This document shows, piece by piece, positions 14,048 through 22,335 of a stretch of 48,765 bases of DNA. The position numbers and the translations under genes were made by a program. Source of the DNA: an uncultured Oscillospiraceae bacterium (GTDB taxonomy: Bacteria; Bacillota; Clostridia; Oscillospirales; Oscillospiraceae); NCBI GenBank assembly GCA_947632155.1, contig CANROF010000013.1:1-48765 (forward strand), in the 5' to 3' direction. Position 1 is the stretch's first letter. Each line of letters begins with the position of its first letter. Below the pieces are notes generated by a model. That model made no database searches and had not been told where the DNA came from. It saw only the letters and a list, made by a program, of their open reading frames with translations.

Positions 14048-16261
14048 TGTGCCTTGCCTTTTGACTTCCTTGACGCTCCGGACGCCCATGATGCGCGTCA
14101 TGGCGGTGCCCAGCTCCGCCTTGTCCTTCACGCGCAGGGTGATGAAGACGGTGGCCTCGCCGCCGCCCATGTTCCGGGCGGTGAGGGCGTCCACCTTCAC
14201 CTTTAAGGACGCCAGGACCGTGGCGATGTCCATCACCAGGCCGTCCCGGTCATTCGCGGTAATGGCCAGGGCCGTCTGATAGCGGTCCTCCTCCCCCGGC
14301 GCCCAGTGGACGCGGATCCAGCGGTCCCCCTCGCCCTTCTCGGCGGAGGCGGAGTAGTTGCGGCAGTCGGTGCGGTGGATGGAGACGCCGTAGCCCCGGG
14401 TGATGAAGCCCACGATCTCGTCCCCCGGCACGGGCATACAGCAGTGGGAGAACTTGACCAGGCAGTTGTCTATCCCCTCCACGATGATTCCGTTGACGGC
14501 GTGGGGCTGCTTGCCGCTGGACGCTGCCCAGAAGGGCTCGGCCCCCTGCTTGCGGGCGGAGCGCTCGATAAGGCGCATCTCGTCCTTGATATTGTTCACC
14601 GTCTTCTGGGCCGAGAGCCCCCCGTAGCCGATGGAGGCGTACATGTCGTCCAGGGCGGAGACGGAGATGCGCTCCAGTATCCTGGGGAGGGCCTTTTCGT
14701 CGCTGAGGACGGACAGCGGCACCGCCTGGCGGCGCATCTCCGCCTCAAAGGCGGCGCGGCCGGTGACGATGTTCTCCTCCCGGCGCTCCTTTTTGAACCA
14801 CTGGCGTATCTTGTTGCGGGCCTCGGAGGACTTGACGATGCCCAGCCAGTCGCGGCTGGGGCCCTTGGAGGTGTTGGAGGTGATGACCTCCACCACGTCG
14901 CCGTTCTGCAAAACGTGGGAGAAGGGCACGATGCGGCCGTTGACCTTGGCGCAGGTCATGCGGTTGCCGATGGCGGAGTGGATGGAGTAGGCAAAGTCGA
15001 TGGGCGTTGCCCCGGCGGGGAGGCTCTTCACATCCCCGTGGGGGGTGAAGACAAAGACCTCGTCCGCGAACATGTCCACCTTCAGGTTGGAGATGAAGTC
15101 CGAGGCGTCGGAGTCCTCCTGCGTCTCCAAAAGGTTGCGTATCCAGGCGAACTTGTCCTCGTCGCCCCGGCTCTGGATGCCCTCCTTATATTTCCAGTGG
15201 GCGGCGATGCCGTACTCGGCGGTGCGGTGCATCTCCCAGGTGCGGATCTGGACCTCGAAGGGGATGCCCTCCGTGCCGATGACGGTGGTGTGGAGGGACT
15301 GGTACATATTGGGTTTGGGCGTGCCGATGTAATCCTTGAAGCGCCCGGGCACGGGCTTGTAGAGCTCGTGGATGCACCCCAAGACATTGTAGCACTCCGT
15401 GATGTCGTCCACGATCACCCGGAAGGCGTAAATGTCCATGATCTCGTCAAACTCCATGCTCTTTCCGAACATCTTGCGGTAGATGGAGTAGATATCCTTC
15501 GTCCGGGACTGGACGCCGCACTTTATGTGGGCCTCGTCCATGCGCCGGCGGATGGCGGCCTCGGTGCGCTCCATGAAGCCGGCGTTGCGGATCTCCCGCT
15601 GGCGCAGGGCGTTTTCTATCTCGTGGTACCCCACGGGGTCCAGGTACAAAAGCGACAGGTCCTCCAGCTCCAGCTTGATCTTGGACATGCCCAGGCGGTG
15701 GGCGATGGGGGCGTAAATCTCCATCGTCTCCCGGGATTTTTCAAGCTGCTTTTCCCGGGACTGGTACTCCATCGTCCGCATATTGTGGAGCCGGTCGGCC
15801 ATTTTGATGAGCACCACGCGGATGTCCCTGGCCATGGCCAGGAGCATCTTCCTCAGGTTCTCCATCTGCTCCTCTTCCTTGCTGGTGTAGCGGAGCTTCG
15901 TGAGCTTGGTGACGCCCTCCACGATGTCCGCCACGCCGTCGCCGAAGCGGCGCGCCACTTCCTCGTGGGTGACGGGGGTGTCCTCGATGACGTCGTGGAG
16001 GATGGCGGCGATGACGGATTCCTCGTCCAGCCCCATCTCCGCCACGATCACCGCCGCGGCCAGGGGGTGGGTGATGTAGGGGCTGCCGTCCTTTCGGAGC
16101 TGGTCCCCGTGGGCCTCCCGGGCGAACTCGTAGGCCTCCCGGATCCTGGCGGAGCTCTTTATCTGGGTACACTGTTCCACCGCCCGCTCCAGGGCCTCAT
16201 AAGCCCCGGCGCAGACGCTCTCCACAGACGTATTCACGGTTTTTGTGTCTGAATTATCCAT
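14045..16261 (-). CDS. relA: Bifunctional (p)ppGpp synthetase/hydrolase RelA/SpoT
   Basis: 738 residues from the ATG at 16261, which has CAGGTGA upstream; the frame stays open further up only as the antisense of recJ. Domain order: HD hydrolase (THPLAAAVI, LHDVIEDT near residue 88, KMADRLHNMRT), synthetase (YAFRVIVDD, KDYIGTPKPNMYQSLHTTV, FEVQIRTWEMH), TGS (VFVFTPHGDVKSLP...) and a C-terminal ACT domain. Both catalytic halves keep their motifs, so it should make and degrade ppGpp in response to starvation. It starts 20 nt after recJ. Its stop codon is the edge of repeat copy A. Confidence 0.95.
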   Translation of the reverse strand: MDNSDTKTVNTSVESVCAGAYEALERAVEQCTQIKSSARIREAYEFAREAHGDQLRKDGSPYITHPLAAAVIVAEMGLDEESVIAAILHDVIEDTPVTHEEVARRFGDGVADIVEGVTKLTKLRYTSKEEEQMENLRKMLLAMARDIRVVLIKMADRLHNMRTMEYQSREKQLEKSRETMEIYAPIAHRLGMSKIKLELEDLSLLYLDPVGYHEIENALRQREIRNAGFMERTEAAIRRRMDEAHIKCGVQSRTKDIYSIYRKMFGKSMEFDEIMDIYAFRVIVDDITECYNVLGCIHELYKPVPGRFKDYIGTPKPNMYQSLHTTVIGTEGIPFEVQIRTWEMHRTAEYGIAAHWKYKEGIQSRGDEDKFAWIRNLLETQEDSDASDFISNLKVDMFADEVFVFTPHGDVKSLPAGATPIDFAYSIHSAIGNRMTCAKVNGRIVPFSHVLQNGDVVEVITSNTSKGPSRDWLGIVKSSEARNKIRQWFKKERREENIVTGRAAFEAEMRRQAVPLSVLSDEKALPRILERISVSALDDMYASIGYGGLSAQKTVNNIKDEMRLIERSARKQGAEPFWAASSGKQPHAVNGIIVEGIDNCLVKFSHCCMPVPGDEIVGFITRGYGVSIHRTDCRNYSASAEKGEGDRWIRVHWAPGEEDRYQTALAITANDRDGLVMDIATVLASLKVKVDALTARNMGGGEATVFITLRVKDKAELGTAMTRIMGVRSVKEVKRQGT

Positions 16262-16281
16262 AATTTCACCTGAAATGAAGT

Positions 16282-17976
16282 TTATGCCAGGGGGATGTAA
16301 TCGCAAAGGCAGAGCTGCACGCCCCGCCGGCCGCGAAATTCGTTGATCTGGGGCGTGAAGGCCACGGCGGCGCGGCCGCCCACCCGGACGCCCAGCTCCT
16401 CCGGGCCCTTGGAGAAGTAGACCGCCTCGAACACCTGCCCCTGGAGGCCCAGCCACAGCTTTGTGTGCTTGCCGTCGGACAGCCCCGCGGCGTTCTCCAC
16501 GGTGACGTCCGCCATGCACAGCACCGGCTGGGGGTTGCCGGGGCCGTAGGGCTCCAGCTCGTCCAGGGCCTCCACGTTGGGGAGGCTCAACAGCTCCGGC
16601 TTTATGACCTCCAGGTCCACGTGGACCCGCTTCTCCGGGACGCCGCCCTGGCAGGAGGCGTACTCCCGGCCCAGGCCCTCCCGGAGGGCGTCGATCCTGT
16701 CCTCCCGGACGGTGAGCCCCGCCGCCAGGGCATGGCCGCCGAAGGTCAGGAGGTCGTCCCGGCAGGCGGAGATCGCCTCGTACAGATTGAAGCCCTCCAC
16801 GCTCCGGCAGGAGCCCCGGCCCACGCCGTCCTTTACGCAGATCATCACGGCGGGAAGGCCGTACTTTTCCGAAAGCCGCGAGGCCACGATGCCGCAGACG
16901 CCCTGGTGCCAGGTGCGGGACGACAGCACGATGGGCCTGCCCTCCGGCGGGCGGTCCCTCAGCATCTCCAGCGCCTCCCGGTACATGTCGCCCTCGATGC
17001 GCTGGCGCTCGCGGTTCATGGCGCACAGCTCCCCGGCGAGGATACCCGCCCGCTCCCCGTCCCGGGTGAGCAGCAGCTCCACCGCCACGTCGGTGCTGCC
17101 AAGGCGCCCGGCGGCGTTGATGCGCGGCGCCACGCCGAAGCCGATGTTGCCCACCGTGGGGGCCTTGGCGTCGATGCCCGCGGCCTGGCGGAGCTTCAAA
17201 AGGCCGGGGCGGCGCCCCGCTTTAAGCTCCTCCAAGCCCCGCTTGATGAGGACCCTGTTCTCCCCCGTCACGGGCATCACGTCCGCGATGGTGCCGGTGG
17301 CCACCAGGTCCCCGTATTTTTCCAAAAGCCGCTCCTCGCTGCCCGGCCCCTCCAGGGCGCAGACGAGCTTGAAGGCCACGCCCACGCCGGCCAGGTCCTT
17401 GGAGCGGGAGGGACAGTCCGGCCGCCGTGGGTCCACCGCCGCCACGGCCTCCGGTATGGGCCCGGAGCACTCGTGGTGGTCGGTTATGATCATCTCAAGG
17501 CCAATCTCCCTGGCGTGCCGCGCCTCCTCCGAGGCCGTGATGCCGCAGTCCACGGTGATGATCAGGGTGACGCCCCAGCCCCTCACGGTGTCCAGGGCCG
17601 CCGCCTTGACGCCGTAGCCCTCCTCCAGGCGCTCGGGTATGTAGATCTCACAGGGAACGCCCCTGGAGCGCAGATACTCCGTCACAAGGCAGCTCGCGGT
17701 TATCCCGTCCACGTCGTAGTCGCCGTATACGGCCACGCGCTCCTTATCCTCAATGGCCCTTTGGACGCGCCGGACGGCCCTGTCCATGTCGATAAACTCC
17801 ATGGGGTCGGAGAGGACACCCAGATCCCAGCGCAAATACTCCCTCACCCCGGCCATGTCCCGGACGCCCCTGGAGGCGAATACCACCGCCGCCAGGGGAT
17901 TCACCCCGGCGCGGCAAAGCCCCACCGCCGTCTCCCGGTCAAAGCCGTGTACATCCCATCTGTCGATCACTTTCAT
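16282..17976 (-). CDS. recJ: Single-stranded-DNA-specific exonuclease RecJ
   Basis: 564 residues. DHH-family motifs I-III are clear: GDYDVDG at 85-91, VDCGIT at 142-147 and ITDHHE at 164-169, with DHHA1 features later (GFGVAPRINAAGR, GRGSCRS, FGGHALAAG). RecJ degrades single-stranded DNA 5'-3' in recombination and mismatch repair, using Mn/Mg bound by the Asp/His residues. First gene of the recJ-relA-dtd-MBL-hemZ-kinase operon. The ATG at 17976 follows CAGGAGAC. Confidence 0.95.
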   Translation of the reverse strand: MKVIDRWDVHGFDRETAVGLCRAGVNPLAAVVFASRGVRDMAGVREYLRWDLGVLSDPMEFIDMDRAVRRVQRAIEDKERVAVYGDYDVDGITASCLVTEYLRSRGVPCEIYIPERLEEGYGVKAAALDTVRGWGVTLIITVDCGITASEEARHAREIGLEMIITDHHECSGPIPEAVAAVDPRRPDCPSRSKDLAGVGVAFKLVCALEGPGSEERLLEKYGDLVATGTIADVMPVTGENRVLIKRGLEELKAGRRPGLLKLRQAAGIDAKAPTVGNIGFGVAPRINAAGRLGSTDVAVELLLTRDGERAGILAGELCAMNRERQRIEGDMYREALEMLRDRPPEGRPIVLSSRTWHQGVCGIVASRLSEKYGLPAVMICVKDGVGRGSCRSVEGFNLYEAISACRDDLLTFGGHALAAGLTVREDRIDALREGLGREYASCQGGVPEKRVHVDLEVIKPELLSLPNVEALDELEPYGPGNPQPVLCMADVTVENAAGLSDGKHTKLWLGLQGQVFEAVYFSKGPEELGVRVGGRAAVAFTPQINEFRGRRGVQLCLCDYIPLA

Positions 17977-18026
17977 GTCTCCTGTAATCCGTTAATCCGT
18001 ATAGGGTAATTCTTTCATAAATAATT

Positions 18027-18055
18027 ATTATATCAAATCCCGCCGCAGATAACAA
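18027..18055 (-). promoter_or_regulatory. Promoter of the recJ-relA operon
   Basis: On the minus strand TTGTTA (18050-18055), 17 bp, TATAAT (18027-18032), leaving a leader of about 45 nt before recJ. It is divergent from the promoter at 18167-18175. Confidence 0.65.
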
Positions 18056-18166
18056 TACCGCCCGCGGAAAAAATTCATGGATAATATCGGCGGACGGGCC
18101 GCCGTGGGGGAAATGTAGAAAAATTATTAAAAAACAGCAAATCCGATTTAAATTTCCGTTGGGGTG

Positions 18167-18175
18167 TGGTATACT
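18167..18175 (+). promoter_or_regulatory. Extended -10 promoter of the U32-family gene
   Basis: TGG-TATACT is an extended -10 element; the -35 region (TTTAAA, 17 bp upstream) is poor, as usual for this promoter type. The predicted start is about 35 nt before the ATG. Confidence 0.5.
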
Positions 18176-18215
18176 TATCATGAGGAAATTTGTTTACATG
18201 GGAGGTGACGTTGGG

Positions 18216-20273
18216 ATGACGGAGCTTTTGGCGCCGGCGGGGTCGGCCGAGGGCGTGTCCGCCGCCGTGCAGAGCGGCGCGGACGCGGTGTATCTGAGCT
18301 TTTCCGCCGGGGAGGACCGGGGGAGGTTCGACCTTACCGAGGACGAGCTTGGCAGGGCCTGCCAGTTCTGCCGTATGCGCGGTGTGAAGCTCTACGTCTG
18401 TCTCGACGTCCGCCCCACGGACGCCGAGCTCCCCGCCGCGCTGGAGGTCGCCCGGAGGGCCCAGCGCATGGGCGCCGACGCCATTATCGCCCAGGACCTG
18501 GGGCTCATCTGGGCGCTGCGCCGGGCGCTGCCCTCCATGCCCATCCACGCCGGGGCGGGGTTGGGCATCCACGACGAGGACGGACTGCGGCTGTGCCGGG
18601 CCATGGGCCTTGCCAGGGCGGCCCTCCCCAGGGAGCTGCCCTTTGAGGAGATCAAAAAGCTCTCCGCCGCCGGCATCATCGACTTAGAGGCCGCCGTCCA
18701 CGGGCCGCTGTGCCCCGCCTGCTCCGGAAAGTGCGCCCTGTCGGGCGCGGCCGTCTCCGGCGGACCCTGCCGCGGGGAGTGCCTTTCGTACTTCACCGCC
18801 GGGGCCCGGGAGCGCCCGCCCCTGGGGCTTTTGGATCTGTGCCTGGCCGACGAGCTGGGGAAGCTCACGGATCTGGGCATCGCCGCGGTGCGCATCGACG
18901 GCCGGGAGCGCCGTCCGGAGTACGCCGCCGCCGTAACGGGCGTCTATTCCCGGGCCCTGGGCACCGGGCGCAGGCCCTCCGCCGAGGACCGGAAGCTTCT
19001 GGAGGGGGCCTTCCCCGCCGGGGGCTTCACCCGCGGGTTCTTCGCCGGGTCCGACGTCTCCGCCATGCGGGGCGTCCGGGGCGCGGAGCCCCAGGGCGAC
19101 ACGCCATTCTATGCCGCCGTCCGGAAAAACTACTTAAATCACGAGTTCCAGCGGGTCCCCGTGACCTTTGAGGTGGAGCTGAAGCTTGAAACTCCCGTGC
19201 GCCTCACCGCCGCGGACGACCGGGGGAACACCGTCTCCGGCACCGGCGCCGCGCCGGAGCTGGCCTTCCACACCCCCACCACCCCGGCGATGCTGAGGAC
19301 CGAGCTTTTCAACACCGGCGGCACGCCCTTCCGGTGCGACGGCGTCACCGCGTACATCGAAAAGGGCGTCTACATCGACCCCAAAAAGCTGGCCCCCGTC
19401 CGGGACGAGCTTTTGAGCCAGCTTCTCATGAAGCGCATCGCCATGGACAGCCGCGCCGAAGGCGTGGTGGACGAGCTCCCCCCGGCCCCGGCGGTCAGCG
19501 AGCCTCCGGTGCTGACGGTGATGGTGCGCAAGTGCTCGCAGCTCTCGCCCAGGCTCCTCTCCCTGGCCCCGCCGGTCATCTACCTCCCGCTGGAGGAGGC
19601 CGTCAGCGGCGATAAGCGCCTGGACCCGTTTTTGGAGGCCCGGGAGATCACCGTCTGCCCCGTCCTGCCGCCGGTGATCCTCTCCGGGGAGCTGGGGCGC
19701 GTGGCCGAACAGCTTTTCAAGGCCCGGCAGATGGGCCTCACCGAGGTCATGGCCGGGTACATCGGCCACATCATCCTGGCCCGGAAGCTGGGCTTCGAGG
19801 TCCGGGGCGACACGTATCTCAACGTCCGCGGCTCCAACACCCTGGCGGTGCTTTTGGGCCTGCGGCTCAAGTCCGCGGCGGTGAGCCAGTCCCTGAGCTC
19901 CGCCGAGGTCCGTACGCTTCGCAAGTACATCGACACGGAGCTTGTGGTCTACGGGCGGATGCCCCTCATGTACACCGCCGGGTGCGTCATAAAGGCCCAG
20001 ACGGGCGTGTGCTCCTGCGACAGCTTCAGCGGCATCCCCGACGCCCAGGGCTTCATGTGCCCCGTGACCCGCTCCTTCGGGTGCAGGAACGTGGTGTGGA
20101 GCGCGGCGAAGCTCCACCTGGCCCCCCGGAGCCGGGAGTACCTGACGGCGGGTCTGTGGGGCGTGCGCCTCAACTTCACCACCGAGAACGCCGACGAGGT
20201 GGTGCGGATCACCGAGCGCTATCTGGAGATGGGTACATACGAGCCGTCCACCACGACGCAAGGAAAATTTTAA
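18216..20273 (+). CDS. U32-family peptidase-like protein (RlhA/TrhP group, DUF3656 type)
   Basis: 685 residues from the ATG at 18216, selected because GGGAGGTGA lies 7 nt upstream. It begins with ELLAPAGSAEGVSAAVQSGADAVY in two parts (ELLAPAGS, then the AGADAVYL-like strand), the signature of U32 proteins. Cysteines at 166, 169 and 173 (CPACSGKC) and two near 184-188 could hold an Fe-S cluster. Although named peptidases, studied bacterial relatives hydroxylate rRNA or tRNA (RlhA on 23S C2501, TrhP on tRNA uridine-34), so an RNA-modifying role is more likely than proteolysis. The length and the C-terminal part fit the longer form with the DUF3656 collagenase-like domain. Its TAA is fused to repeat copy D. 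Confidence 0.85.
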   Translation: MTELLAPAGSAEGVSAAVQSGADAVYLSFSAGEDRGRFDLTEDELGRACQFCRMRGVKLYVCLDVRPTDAELPAALEVARRAQRMGADAIIAQDLGLIWALRRALPSMPIHAGAGLGIHDEDGLRLCRAMGLARAALPRELPFEEIKKLSAAGIIDLEAAVHGPLCPACSGKCALSGAAVSGGPCRGECLSYFTAGARERPPLGLLDLCLADELGKLTDLGIAAVRIDGRERRPEYAAAVTGVYSRALGTGRRPSAEDRKLLEGAFPAGGFTRGFFAGSDVSAMRGVRGAEPQGDTPFYAAVRKNYLNHEFQRVPVTFEVELKLETPVRLTAADDRGNTVSGTGAAPELAFHTPTTPAMLRTELFNTGGTPFRCDGVTAYIEKGVYIDPKKLAPVRDELLSQLLMKRIAMDSRAEGVVDELPPAPAVSEPPVLTVMVRKCSQLSPRLLSLAPPVIYLPLEEAVSGDKRLDPFLEAREITVCPVLPPVILSGELGRVAEQLFKARQMGLTEVMAGYIGHIILARKLGFEVRGDTYLNVRGSNTLAVLLGLRLKSAAVSQSLSSAEVRTLRKYIDTELVVYGRMPLMYTAGCVIKAQTGVCSCDSFSGIPDAQGFMCPVTRSFGCRNVVWSAAKLHLAPRSREYLTAGLWGVRLNFTTENADEVVRITERYLEMGTYEPSTTTQGKF

Positions 20274-20370
20274 CTGGCCCGAAAGTCCGGAGGGCTTTCC
20301 AGCCTGTCGAAAAAGCCCTGACGGGCTTTTCCGACAAGGGGAACGTGCGATTTGGGTTTTTTGACAAATA
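20271..20370 (-). repeat. Modular hairpin repeat, copy D (deleted form)
   Basis: Read on the minus strand this is the outer edge TTTGTCAAAAAACCCAAAT joined directly to CGCACGTTCCCCTTG and h4 (GGAAAAGCCC-GTCA-GGGCTTTTT), with h1-h3 absent. An additional stem (GGAAAGCCCTCCGGACTTTC) follows, ending at the TAA of the U32 gene. It separates that gene from maf. Confidence 0.75.
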
Positions 20371-20388
20371 ATACCAAGGAGAAATAAC

Positions 20389-20970
20389 GTGATCATTCTC
20401 GCCTCAGCCTCTCCGAGAAGGCGCGAGCTTCTTCTCAAAATGGGCATCGACGAATTTGAAATACGGCCCTCCGCCCACGAGGAGCCCTTTGACGGCGCTC
20501 TGGGCGTGGAACGGGCGGTGGAGCGCATCGCCCTTATGAAGGGCCGGGACGCGGCCTCCGGGGCGGGCCCCGGGGACATCGTGATCGCCGCGGACACGCT
20601 GGTTTTTTTGGACGGGGAGCCCCTGGGCAAGCCCCGGGACACGGCGGACGCCGTCCGGATGCTCTCCGCCCTCTCCGGCCGGGAGCACACCGTCATCACG
20701 GGCCTCGCCGTCCTCTCCGGCGCCGGCGAGCAGGTCTGCCACGCCGTCACGCGGGTGCGCTTCCGGGCGCTTTCCGAGGGGGAGATCCGCTGGTACGTCC
20801 AGAGCGGCGAGCCCATGGACAAGGCCGGGGCCTACGGCATCCAGGGCCTGGGCGGTTTGCTGGTGGACTCCATCGACGGGGATTACTACAACGTGGTGGG
20901 CCTGCCGGCGGCGCGCCTGGCGCTGATGCTCCGGCGGGCGGGATATGATATATTTTCGAAGGTGAAGTAA
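20389..20970 (+). CDS. maf: Maf-family nucleoside triphosphate pyrophosphatase
   Basis: 193 residues. It starts IILASASPRRRELL, the Maf nucleotide-binding loop, followed by E in PSAHEEP, AADTLV and GKPRD segments and the C-terminal GLPAARL. The enzyme hydrolyses dTTP/UTP or modified nucleotides to monophosphates and is linked to division arrest and nucleotide-pool cleaning. The start is GTG with AAGGAG 7 nt upstream. The TAA is immediately followed by the GTG of mreC, matching the maf-mreC-mreD order common in Firmicutes; mreB is missing from the series. Confidence 0.92.
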   Translation: MIILASASPRRRELLLKMGIDEFEIRPSAHEEPFDGALGVERAVERIALMKGRDAASGAGPGDIVIAADTLVFLDGEPLGKPRDTADAVRMLSALSGREHTVITGLAVLSGAGEQVCHAVTRVRFRALSEGEIRWYVQSGEPMDKAGAYGIQGLGGLLVDSIDGDYYNVVGLPAARLALMLRRAGYDIFSKVK

Positions 20971-21813
20971 GTGAAGGATTTCTTTTCCAAAAAGGGGATA
21001 TTCATCGCGGCGGCGGCTCTGCTGGTGGCGGTGGCAGCCGCCATCACCGTGGCCGTCACCGGCGGGCACGCGGGGTTCGCCTCGCTTCTCTCCGAGCCCT
21101 TCTTCAAGCCGGTGAAGAGCGCCATGACGTCCCTGGTGGGCTCTCTGGAGCGGACATACGACTACATGTACCGTTACGACGAGATTGAGGCGGAGAACGA
21201 GCGCCTCCGGGCCCGGATAGCCGAGCTCGAGCGGGAGTACAGGGAGTACCAGGAGATCAGCGAGGAAAACGCGCGCCTCCGGGAGCTTTTGGGCTTCGCC
21301 GCCAGGTACGAGGACCTGGCCATGGAGCCGGTGTCCGTCATCGCCTGGACGGCCTCCAATTTCTCCTCCTCCTTCACCGTCAGCAAGGGCTCCTCCGCCG
21401 GGATAGAGCTCTATGACCCGGTGGTGACGGAAAACGGGTATCTGGTGGGGCAGGTCACCAGCGTGACCTCCGCCTCCTGCGTGGTCACCACCGTGGTGGA
21501 CACGTCCATGCGCGTGGGCGCGCTCATCTATGAAAGCGGCGAGACGGGGGTGCTCTCGGGGGACTACGACCTCTTCAAGGCCGGGCAGCTCAAGCTTTCG
21601 TATCTCGGGGAGGAGAGCGGGCTCGTCATCGGCGGCACCGTCGTCACCTCCGGTTCCGGCGGCGTCTACCCCGCGGGGCTGGTCATCGGGAAGGTCAGCG
21701 GCATCGCCGTGGGCTCCTCGGGCCTGGACCCCTACGCCATCGTGGAGCCCTCCGCGGATATTTCCGATGTCACCCACCTTTATGTCATCACCGACTTTTC
21801 GGTGAACGAGTGA
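20971..21813 (+). CDS. mreC: Rod shape-determining protein MreC
   Basis: 280 residues: one membrane span (about 9-30), a coiled coil (about 68-105, rich in EAENERLRARIAELE-type heptads) and the two beta-barrel domains of MreC (VSVIAWTASNFSSSFTVSKGSSAGI onward). MreC is the extracytoplasmic scaffold that couples MreB/MreD to the elongation PBP. The start is GTG directly after the maf stop, with no separate ribosome site beyond GAAGGTGAAG inside maf. Confidence 0.92.
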   Translation: MKDFFSKKGIFIAAAALLVAVAAAITVAVTGGHAGFASLLSEPFFKPVKSAMTSLVGSLERTYDYMYRYDEIEAENERLRARIAELEREYREYQEISEENARLRELLGFAARYEDLAMEPVSVIAWTASNFSSSFTVSKGSSAGIELYDPVVTENGYLVGQVTSVTSASCVVTTVVDTSMRVGALIYESGETGVLSGDYDLFKAGQLKLSYLGEESGLVIGGTVVTSGSGGVYPAGLVIGKVSGIAVGSSGLDPYAIVEPSADISDVTHLYVITDFSVNE

Positions 21814-21822
21814 GGCGCGGCC

Positions 21823-22329
21823 ATGGAGAACACAAAGCGCCGCGCGGCGGTAAAGATACTTATCCTGGGTCCCTACCTCATCCTTCTCTACATCCTCCAG
21901 TCCACGGTGTTCACCCACATCGAGCTTTTCGGCGCCAAGCCCATGCTGCTGCCCATAGCCGCGGCGGGGATGGCCCTCTTCGGCGGGCGTATCCAGGGCG
22001 GGGTGTTCGGGCTCTTCGCCGGGATGCTGACGGACCTCTCCTGCAACCAGCCCACGGTGGAATTTACGCTGATACTGACCTTCTCCGGGCTCCTCATCGG
22101 GGTCCTTTCGGACACGGCGCTGGTGCAGGGCTTCCCCTCCTTCCTGCTGACGGCCGCGGCGGAGCTGGCGGTGTGCTCGGCGTTCCAGGTGGTGATCCCG
22201 GTCGTCCTCCGGAACGCGCCGCCGGCGGTGCTGGCGGGCATCGCCCTCCGGCAGTGCGGGAGCTCCCTGGTCTTCGCCATACCGTTTTACTACATCTCGC
22301 GCTTTCTGAGCCGCGTCATTTCAAGGTGA
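21823..22329 (+). CDS. mreD: Rod shape-determining protein MreD
   Basis: 168 residues, nearly all in five to six hydrophobic segments, in the fixed position between mreC and the elongation PBP. MreD proteins are poorly conserved in sequence; assignment rests on length, topology, position and the N-terminal LYILQSTVFTHIELFGAKP, which resembles other MreD starts. The ATG is 9 nt after mreC, with GTGAGGCG as ribosome site. Confidence 0.85.
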   Translation: MENTKRRAAVKILILGPYLILLYILQSTVFTHIELFGAKPMLLPIAAAGMALFGGRIQGGVFGLFAGMLTDLSCNQPTVEFTLILTFSGLLIGVLSDTALVQGFPSFLLTAAAELAVCSAFQVVIPVVLRNAPPAVLAGIALRQCGSSLVFAIPFYYISRFLSRVISR

Positions 22330-22335
22330 TGGAAT

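Noticed and set aside
16262-17026. A 255-residue N-terminal extension of RelA
   Set aside because: It is antisense-like overlap with recJ in another frame; the ribosome site and the family start agree with the ATG at 16261.
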